Positions 44,739-50,700 of a stretch of DNA of 50,700 bases are shown one piece after another. Position 1 is the stretch's first letter. Each line of letters begins with the position of its first letter. Made by a program: the position numbers and the translations under genes. Source of the stretch: Vulcanimicrobiota bacterium. GTDB taxonomy: Bacteria; Vulcanimicrobiota; Vulcanimicrobiia; Vulcanimicrobiales; Vulcanimicrobiaceae. The stretch covers positions 1-50,700 of the forward strand of contig JASHOM010000071.1 in NCBI GenBank assembly GCA_030041115.1, given 5' to 3'. The notes beneath the pieces were generated by a model. The model searched no databases, was not told the DNA's origin, and saw nothing but the letters and a program-made list of their open reading frames with translations.

Positions 44739-45721
44739 CGCTTCCCAAAGCAGAGCTTCACCTCCACATCGAAGGAACGTTCGAGCCGGAACTCATCTTC
44801 GCCATTGCGCGGCGTAACGGAGTTCGCCTCGGTTACGCCGGCGTGGAAGCTCTGCGCAAAGCCTACGACTTCACCAGTTTGCAGTCGTTCCTCGACCTGT
44901 ATTACCACGGCATGGAGGCGCTGCGCGTCGAGCGGGATTATTACGATCTCACGAGTGCGTACCTACGACGGGTGCAACCCCAAGGTGTGCGGCATGCGGA
45001 GATCTTTTTCGATCCGCAGGCGCACGTCAAGCGCGGGGTCGAGCTTTCGGCGGTCGTGCGGGGCATCTCGAGCGCGCTCGCCGACGGCCGCCGGGACCTG
45101 GGAATCACATCGCAGCTAATCATGTGCTTCCTGCGCGACCTCTCCGCCGAATCGGCGATGGCGACGCTGGAGGCTGCTCTGCCTTTCAAGCAAGAGATCG
45201 TCGGCGTCGGACTCGACTCGGCCGAACTCGGTAACCCACCTTCGAAGTTCAAGGCCGTCTTCGACCGCGCGCGCGCCGAAGGTTTCCTCACCGTCGCACA
45301 CGCCGGCGAAGAGGGCGGCCCCGAGTACGTTTGGGAAGCGCTCGATCAGCTGAAGGTTTCGCGCGTGGACCACGGAGTGCGCAGCCTGGAGGATCCGAAC
45401 TTGGTCGCGCGCTTACGGGACGAGCGGATACCGCTGACGGTATGCCCCCTCTCGAACGTCCGGCTGCGCGTCGTTCCAACGCTCGCGGCACATCCGCTCA
45501 AGCGAATGATGGACGCGGGGTTGATGTGCACGGTGAACTCCGACGATCCGGCGTACTTCGGCGGTTACGTCGGCGAGAATTTCCGCGAAACCGGCGCGGC
45601 GCTGGCACTGACCCGCGCCGAGCTCCTGGATCTCGCCCGCAACTCCTTCGAAGCGTCGTTCATCGACGACGGCGCAAAGCGGCGCTACCTCGCCGAAATC
45701 GAAGAAACTTCCTCGGAATAG
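44666..45721 (+). CDS. Adenosine/adenine deaminase family protein
   Basis: A 351-residue metal-dependent amidohydrolase. Metal ligands are in [11 protein letters not shown] (HxH), VAHAGEEGG (His, catalytic Glu), VDHGVRS and [13 protein letters not shown] (Asp). The [10 protein letters not shown] form is typical of the adenine-deaminase branch. The only standard in-frame start is GTG 44666, giving a 73-base overlap with the PCD gene. Homology starts at about residue 26, so initiation at a CTG (44735) forming a CTGA overlap with the PCD stop is a real alternative. Role: purine salvage. Confidence 0.9.
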   Translation: MRCIGRRRSDAGGSAGPEPLIDGLTLPKAELHLHIEGTFEPELIFAIARRNGVRLGYAGVEALRKAYDFTSLQSFLDLYYHGMEALRVERDYYDLTSAYLRRVQPQGVRHAEIFFDPQAHVKRGVELSAVVRGISSALADGRRDLGITSQLIMCFLRDLSAESAMATLEAALPFKQEIVGVGLDSAELGNPPSKFKAVFDRARAEGFLTVAHAGEEGGPEYVWEALDQLKVSRVDHGVRSLEDPNLVARLRDERIPLTVCPLSNVRLRVVPTLAAHPLKRMMDAGLMCTVNSDDPAYFGGYVGENFRETGAALALTRAELLDLARNSFEASFIDDGAKRRYLAEIEETSSE

Positions 45722-45968
45722 ACCAGCGCGACGCGCACATCGGCGCTCACCGCGAGGCCCGGTTAATGCCCGCTCATAGGGACTCATGCCCGCTCTAAGG
45801 TCCTCCCTGCGGCAAGGTCCCAAGAGGGAACCGGCTCGCACCGGTCCCCTCCCCTCGCTACACGGGGCCTTGGCTGACTCCGTGAAGCGCCTTAATAGTA
45901 CGACAATCTCGCGGCAGGACTTTCTCTTCAGCCCGTCCAGCCGGCATTTTGCGGCGGGGCTCGCGGCG
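45722..45968. other. Structured intergenic region between convergent genes
   Basis: A 247-base gap between the deaminase and peptidase stops with no convincing ORF. It holds two copies of ATGCCCGCTC spaced 20 bases apart near 45763-45797 and a strong hairpin (GAGGG-ACCGG paired with CCGGT-CCCCTC, 45824-45858). It could be a bidirectional terminator or an unrecognised RNA. I compared it by eye with SRP, 6S and common riboswitch cores and found no match. Confidence 0.4.
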
Positions 45969-48053
45969 TCAAGGTCGCAGAGCAGCCCTCGCGACGGCAA
46001 CCGCATTCACGATGCGCGCGTACCCGCTGCGAATCGTCGTCTCGTTCGCGCCGGCGAAGACGATCTCGGGAAAGCTCGTGAAGACCCGGTCGATCGTGTG
46101 ATAGTAGGCGTTCTGCAACAAGCCGCCCGAGACGTAGAAAGCGTCGCGTGAAGCCTGCTCCCGTTGCGCGATCGCTTCCATTGCCGCCGCGTCGCCGCTC
46201 GCCTCGGCTTGCCGCATCGCGACGTCGGTCGCGTGCGCGACGGCTCGATATTCATCCAGAGCCTGGCGCAGTGCGCCGAACGTCTCGGTGCCCTTGCTCC
46301 GTTCGAACGCCGCAAGCTGCACCGGCATCAGATCGGCAAGCATCTGCGCGGGAATCTCTTCGATGCGCAGCGGCTGGACCGTCGCGCCGGCTGCGCGCAT
46401 CGCCTGGATGCCGGTCACCTGCGCGGTGACGACGGCCTCGCGCATGCCGGGATCGTAGGTGCGCAAACCGTCGAGATTATCTTCGGCGGTGTGGTGGGCC
46501 CCGAACGGACCGTAATAGCCGTTCGAGGTGCTGAGCACGCCCAGCATGTACGCGAAGTTTTGGTGATCCGAACCGCCGACGATCGGATTGAGCAGCGGAC
46601 GACCACGCTCGTCGCGCGCTCCCAGCGTGCCTTTCCCGTCGGCTGCCGGCACGACGTCGCAAATCTGCTTCATGAACGCGTACAGTCCGGGCGACGCGCT
46701 CACGACGAAAGGATCGCCGGTCGTCAGTTGATCGGTGTTGATGTACTGAAAGACGTTTTTGCGCAGCTGGGGACCGTACTGGTAGATGTAGGCCGCCGAG
46801 CCGTAGAGACCGAGCTCGTGGCCATCCCAGGAGGCGATCTCGATCGTGCGATTCGGCTTCCAGCCGGCTTGCGCGAGCGCGTGGAAGGCGTCGGCGTCCT
46901 GGAGCAGTACCGTCGTGCCGCTTCCCGGATCGATCGCGCCAAAGGTCATGGCATCGCGATGGCTCCCGATCATGACGATCGAGTCGGGTTGTTGCGCGCC
47001 CTTCATGTCCCCGAAAACGAGCCAAATCGTCTTGAGCTCGCGTTCGAACCTCGTGTGGACCCGCACGATCTCGTTTCCGCCGAAGTGCTGGACGAACTCG
47101 AACATCGGATGCCACGACTCCGGCACGACTTGACCGGTCATCGCGGCCAGTAGCGTTCGCGCGCTGCGTTGGGTGTTGCTCAGCTCGGGAATCGTCGCGT
47201 GCGGGATTTCGTTCCAGCTCTTGTGCGGCGCGCCGGCCACCGGTGCTTGCCCGGCACTCGTCGGATCGCCGGGCGGAAACATCATGAATCCGCGCGGCGA
47301 CATCCCGCCCATGCGCTCGGCCATATTCGTGTTCTTGTAGTTGCCGCTTGGCCACATGGCGCCGCCGCCGTAACCGGTGGTGGCCGGATCCATGAACTCC
47401 AAGATCCCGACGACGCCACGTTTGCGCAGCTCGTTATAGGCAACCCAGCTCGGATCGACGCTACGAAAGAAACTCGGACCGGGCGCGCCGAGGCGCACGA
47501 GCGCGATCGCGCCTTTGAGGCTGACGTGGCCGGCGTCGATCTCCGCGAGGTCGTCCCGGCTCGCCGTGTTGACGTAGACGACGGGCGCCGTTACGTCGCC
47601 GTCACCCGACTCTTCGAGAAACGGCTGACCGGCCATGAGCTCCCAGCGCGTGTGACGCCCCGGCGTTCCTTCGATGAGATCGAAAGCGACGTGCCGCGGC
47701 GAGAGCATCGTCAGGCTCTGCTGCAGCGGACCGGTAAACTCGACCCGGTACTCTTGGATGCGCGTGGCGAAGCCGTCGCGCTCCAGGCGTTGCTTGACGT
47801 AGAGCGCGGTCGCGTAATCGGCCGCCGAACCTGCGCGATGCGGTACGGACGACAGATGGCGCTCGATCTCCATCGCATTCGCGCTGCTGGGCACGCGCAT
47901 CATCGTTTTCTCGGCTTCGAGCTCGGCGCTAACGGCCGGCCCGGCCGCCCACCCGACCAACGCGGTGCCGGACGAGACCGGCGCCGGCGTCGCCGCCCCG
48001 ATCCAGGCAAAAACGAACGCGGGGATAAGAGGCAGTCGGATCATCTGACGCAT
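45969..48053 (-). CDS. M28-family metallopeptidase, glutamate carboxypeptidase II-like
   Basis: A 694-residue protein with an N-terminal signal peptide (LPLIPAFVFAWIGAATPA), a protease-associated (PA) domain near 150-250 and an M28 catalytic domain. Zinc ligands are recognisable: GSHRDAMTFGAIDPGSG (His and bridging Asp), the Glu of WDGHELGLYGS, Asp in YINTDQ and His in AHHTAEDN. The residue before that Glu, normally the general-base Glu (WDAEE in GCPII), is His. Two close ATGs (48053, 48044) are possible starts. The protein is probably periplasmic or extracellular; activity is uncertain because of the substitution. Confidence 0.88.
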   Translation of the reverse strand: MRQMIRLPLIPAFVFAWIGAATPAPVSSGTALVGWAAGPAVSAELEAEKTMMRVPSSANAMEIERHLSSVPHRAGSAADYATALYVKQRLERDGFATRIQEYRVEFTGPLQQSLTMLSPRHVAFDLIEGTPGRHTRWELMAGQPFLEESGDGDVTAPVVYVNTASRDDLAEIDAGHVSLKGAIALVRLGAPGPSFFRSVDPSWVAYNELRKRGVVGILEFMDPATTGYGGGAMWPSGNYKNTNMAERMGGMSPRGFMMFPPGDPTSAGQAPVAGAPHKSWNEIPHATIPELSNTQRSARTLLAAMTGQVVPESWHPMFEFVQHFGGNEIVRVHTRFERELKTIWLVFGDMKGAQQPDSIVMIGSHRDAMTFGAIDPGSGTTVLLQDADAFHALAQAGWKPNRTIEIASWDGHELGLYGSAAYIYQYGPQLRKNVFQYINTDQLTTGDPFVVSASPGLYAFMKQICDVVPAADGKGTLGARDERGRPLLNPIVGGSDHQNFAYMLGVLSTSNGYYGPFGAHHTAEDNLDGLRTYDPGMREAVVTAQVTGIQAMRAAGATVQPLRIEEIPAQMLADLMPVQLAAFERSKGTETFGALRQALDEYRAVAHATDVAMRQAEASGDAAAMEAIAQREQASRDAFYVSGGLLQNAYYHTIDRVFTSFPEIVFAGANETTIRSGYARIVNAVAVARAALRP

Positions 48054-48237
48054 CGTGGGACGATTCGCCGCGCCGCGCGAAACGCACTGCGATCGTCAGG
48101 CCCGGCTCCTTCTGCGGCGCTTGATAATTTGCTTGATCCGAGCCGGGTGCTCGCGCGTCCGGCGCGGATGGACTTCGCGCGTTCGGCGCGAATTCTCTCG
48201 CGGCGTCGCGCCTTCGGCGGAGCGAAAGGAGGGTTGC

Positions 48238-49884
48238 TTGCCTACCGGAGATTCGAGTGCGCCCTTCAACGTTGCGGCAAAGCATCTTTTCCGCCATCTG
48301 CACGAACCGCACGTCTTGCGTAAGAATCGCTTGGTGCGGCACTTCTTCTTCCAGGCGCCGAGTCGACACGACCCCGCAGAAGGCTCCGAAAGCGACGCGC
48401 TCGAGCGAATCCACGAGCTCGTCCGCGCCGGCGCGGCATACTGCCGCGACACCGACGTCGCGGCCGGCAAGGAGGAACGCGCGCTGCGTCAACATGCGAT
48501 CGTCACGCAGCAATGCCTCGGCCGCCGTCCGATCGCCGCGGTCGCGGCCGAGCTTGGAATATCGTACTATCACTGCTATCGCGAACGTGCCGAGATATGC
48601 CGGCGAATAGCGCGCTATATCTGCGAGCGCGACGAGGCGCATGCGCTCGAGCCCTCTCCCGTTCTCGACGAGTTCGCCGTGCTCATGGATCGAGCGATGC
48701 ATCGCGCCGCCTGCTGCAGCGCGAAGCTCGCCTTCGCCGAGCTCGACGGCATCGTCGAATCCGCGGCGACCGCTCAGCAGCGAATCGAAGCGCTTCGGCT
48801 CGGTGCGCTGGTTTCCGCGCGCTTCGGCGACCTCGGGCGCGCCGAGTCGATCCACCGTGAGGCGCAGGCGTTGTGGGACCGGGAGTTGCGCGTCTGCGAG
48901 TCGCCGTCGCGCGAGATCGCGCAAGCCTGCATCGACCTCATCGGCGCGAAGCTCGCCTTCCAGCAGGCGGCCCCGGCGCAGGCGTTGCGCAGCGCGCAGC
49001 GTGCGGCCTCGCGACTCCACCGCGTTGCGGCTCAAGCGCCGGAGCGCATCGCGCAGCTCTACGTCGAAAGCCTCTACGAGCTGGGAGCGGCATTTTGGAA
49101 CGCGGGGAATTTTGAAACAGGCTACGAGTACGTGGAGCAAGCCGAAGCGAAGCTGCGCGGCCTTCGCTCCGTCTCGCCCCGCATTCGCACGCGAATCATG
49201 GTGGAGATTTGGCAGCTCCGCAATTATCTGCTAATGAACTCGAAGAGCTGGTATCCTTCGTGGCAACGGTTGAAGGGCTTGACCGCCGCGTTCGAGCAGG
49301 CCTACGCGTCGGGCGCGTTCTTTGAGGCCGCGACGGCGCTCGTCGCGTTAACCGAGCATCACGCGTTTGCGGGAGACGACGACGAGACCCTCCGTCACGC
49401 TCGTTTCGCGGTCTTGCTGGCCAAGAGCGAGCCCAGCGAGCGCCTGCGAGCGCATATCTCCATACAAGTCGCGATGATGCTGCTCTGGACTCGCCATTGG
49501 AGCGCGGCATTCTCGTTCCTCCCCGGTCCGCAGACTGCCGGCGAGTGCGATCCATACGATCGCGCACTCGCTTCCTATTTCGCCGCCGAACGGGCGTTCC
49601 GGCTGCATCAATTCCAGCGCGCATGGGATCTGGCCAAGGACGAGCGCGATACCACGCAGTACGTCGCCCTCACGTTGCGCAGGACGGTCATCGCGGCGGC
49701 AGCCGCGCACGAGCTGCAACGCCGGCGCGACGCCGGGGCGCTGATCGAAGCAACGATTCCGACGGCCAAACGGCTCGGATCGGCACCCATCCTGCGCGAC
49801 ACTTATAGCGTCGCCGCGCAAATTACCGGAGATTCCCGATTCAAAAAACAGGCCAGCGAGCTCGCACGTCTCCTAACCGCATGA
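48238..49884 (+). CDS. HTH-TPR-like putative regulator
   Basis: A 548-residue soluble protein. I choose TTG 48238 because AAAGGAGGG lies four to five bases upstream; the ORF extends further but reads as low-quality Arg-rich sequence. The N-terminus (HLFRHLHEPHVLRKNRLV) leads to a possible sigma-region-4-like helix-turn-helix (RPIAAVAAELGISYYHCYRERAEI) near residues 100-130. The rest is helical, TPR-like repeat (DLGRAESIHREAQALWDRE; GNFETGYEYVEQAEAKLRG). This fits a DNA-binding regulator with a TPR sensory part. It is coupled to the cyclophilin gene. Confidence 0.7.
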   Translation: MPTGDSSAPFNVAAKHLFRHLHEPHVLRKNRLVRHFFFQAPSRHDPAEGSESDALERIHELVRAGAAYCRDTDVAAGKEERALRQHAIVTQQCLGRRPIAAVAAELGISYYHCYRERAEICRRIARYICERDEAHALEPSPVLDEFAVLMDRAMHRAACCSAKLAFAELDGIVESAATAQQRIEALRLGALVSARFGDLGRAESIHREAQALWDRELRVCESPSREIAQACIDLIGAKLAFQQAAPAQALRSAQRAASRLHRVAAQAPERIAQLYVESLYELGAAFWNAGNFETGYEYVEQAEAKLRGLRSVSPRIRTRIMVEIWQLRNYLLMNSKSWYPSWQRLKGLTAAFEQAYASGAFFEAATALVALTEHHAFAGDDDETLRHARFAVLLAKSEPSERLRAHISIQVAMMLLWTRHWSAAFSFLPGPQTAGECDPYDRALASYFAAERAFRLHQFQRAWDLAKDERDTTQYVALTLRRTVIAAAAAHELQRRRDAGALIEATIPTAKRLGSAPILRDTYSVAAQITGDSRFKKQASELARLLTA

Positions 49885-49895
49885 GGATGAGCAGA

Positions 49896-50498
49896 ATGAA
49901 GTTTTCAGCGATCGTAGCGCTCTTGACGCTCGCGCTTGCCGGTTGCGCCGGTGCCGCAAAGGAAGCGTCGTCGCAAGCCGCGCCGCCCGGTACCTACCGC
50001 GTCCTGCTCGACACCAGCAAAGGACCCGTCGTCATCGAAGTGGACCGGAGTCTCGCGCCCCACGGTGCGCAGCGTTTCTACGAGCTGGTCAAAGCGAAGT
50101 ACTTTGACGGCGCCCGCTTCTATCGCGTCGTGCCGGGTTTCGTGGTGCAATGGGGCGCCGCGGCCGATGCCGCCGTCACCAAAAAGTGGGACGTCACGAT
50201 TCCCGACGATCCCGTGAAGGCATCGAATACGCGCGGAACCGTGACGTTTGCGGCGGCGCAGGAGCCCAACAGCCGTACGACCCATTTGTTCATCAACCTC
50301 GGCGACGACGCGCGGCTCGATGCGATGGGGTTCGCACCGATCGGACGGGTTACCAGCGGCATGCGGGCCGTCGACGGCATCTACTCCGGCTACGGCGAAG
50401 AGCCCGATCAGACCCTGATCGCGGCGCAGGGCAACGCATATCTCGAAAAGGCGTTCCCGCGGTTGGATTACATCAAGAGCGCCCGCATCGAACCGTAG
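49896..50498 (+). CDS. Cyclophilin-type peptidyl-prolyl isomerase lipoprotein
   Basis: A 200-residue lipoprotein. From ATG 49896 the signal is MKFSAIVALLTLALAGC with a LAGC lipobox at Cys17; GAGGA lies eight bases before it. Other ATGs at 49881 and 49887 are possible; 49881 would overlap the previous stop. The cyclophilin fold is clear: DTSKGPVVIEVDRSLAPHGAQRF, FYELVKAKYFDGARFYRVVPGFVVQWG, FAAAQEPNSRTTHLFINLGD and DAMGFAPIGRVTSG. It should assist folding of exported proteins at the cell envelope. Confidence 0.93.
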   Translation: MKFSAIVALLTLALAGCAGAAKEASSQAAPPGTYRVLLDTSKGPVVIEVDRSLAPHGAQRFYELVKAKYFDGARFYRVVPGFVVQWGAAADAAVTKKWDVTIPDDPVKASNTRGTVTFAAAQEPNSRTTHLFINLGDDARLDAMGFAPIGRVTSGMRAVDGIYSGYGEEPDQTLIAAQGNAYLEKAFPRLDYIKSARIEP

Positions 50499-50513
50499 CT
50501 CTGGCCGTTTTCA

Positions 50514-50700
50514 TCAGGGATAGACTCCGGAGAAGACGGCGGAGGTAGTGACGTCGGCTTGTCCGTTAGGTCCGGTGATGCGCGGCAGTTGCGAGAGATT
50601 CTCGGGATAGGCGGCTTCGTAGAGCGGCCAGTCCACGCCGGCGGCGTAGACGTAGTAGCTGCCCTTGGGACAGATCGAGGGGGTTTTCTCACCCGATTGG
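50514..50700 (-). CDS. C-terminal fragment of an unknown protein
   Basis: The last 61 codons of a minus-strand gene that enters from the right edge. The frame reads QSGEKTPSICPKGSYYVY and ends ITGPNGQADVTTSAVFSGVYP, then two stops in tandem. The beta-rich, Tyr/Gly-containing sequence is coding-like. It is convergent with the cyclophilin, 15 bases away. Function cannot be inferred. Confidence 0.55.
   Translation of the reverse strand, partial: QSGEKTPSICPKGSYYVYAAGVDWPLYEAAYPENLSQLPRITGPNGQADVTTSAVFSGVYP

Noticed and set aside
45722-45968. SRP RNA, because the minus strand contains AGTCAGCCAAGGC
   Set aside because: The conserved tetraloop and symmetric-loop sequences around it do not fit, so the match is partial.

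Overview
The window is GC-rich bacterial DNA, densely coded, with many 1-11 nt start/stop overlaps and frequent GTG/TTG starts. I see no rRNA, tRNA, insertion sequence, CRISPR array or phage block. Gene content and style would fit a free-living, little-studied soil-type lineage such as Eremiobacterota/Vulcanimicrobiota, but that placement is a weak inference.

Layout. (1) 1-5202: an ABC-transporter ATPase fragment with a small partner, a secreted retropepsin-like protease, a secreted unknown protein, a three-domain cNMP-binding/thioredoxin-like/thioredoxin-reductase-like protein and a YceI-like protein. (2) 5201-10699: alpha/beta hydrolase, MGH1/GH63-like glycosidase and bacterial-type glycogen debranching enzyme in one overlapping operon. 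(3) 10714-31937: the central island. It has two complete, collinear six-gene membrane complexes of the hydrogenase-4/complex-I type on the minus strand (10714-18136 and 19447-26533). A universal stress protein follows the second. Then come two MutS-like ATPases, a coiled-coil protein with a partner of unknown function, and a Nudix hydrolase with a dynamin-like GTPase (ending at 33634). (4) 33707-42385: glycogen operon glgB-glgX-malQ plus a nucleotidyltransferase/phosphomannomutase fusion, followed by a convergent glycosyltransferase. (5) 43684-50700: secreted unknown, PCD/DCoH, adenosine/adenine deaminase, an M28B-type peptidase, an HTH-TPR protein, a cyclophilin lipoprotein and a truncated gene.

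The main discovery is that the central island is studded with fluoride (crcB-type) riboswitches. I find five good copies and one altered copy. Each has a GGCGATGG hairpin whose loop can pair, as a pseudoknot, with a downstream GGCTCC. They precede complex 1 (18175-18220), a 100-aa membrane protein plus complex 2 (27022-27075, with an altered copy at 26599-26662), the MutS pair (27171-27223), the coiled-coil pair (31252-31300) and the Nudix/dynamin pair (31363-31445). In most, the pseudoknot strand can instead pair with a downstream Shine-Dalgarno sequence, which predicts translational activation by fluoride.

Both complexes have lost the four [NiFe]-binding cysteines of the large subunit, so neither should be a hydrogenase. 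Complex 1 keeps the small-subunit proximal-cluster cysteines. Complex 2 has lost these too, keeping only a fused ferredoxin-type cluster. The antiporter-like subunits of both keep the charged residues expected for ion translocation. I infer a fluoride-induced stress island in which redox-depleted, Ehr-like ion-translocating complexes, MutS-like ATPases, Nudix, dynamin and UspA proteins act together. No CrcB/Fluc or CLC-F fluoride exporter is encoded in the window.
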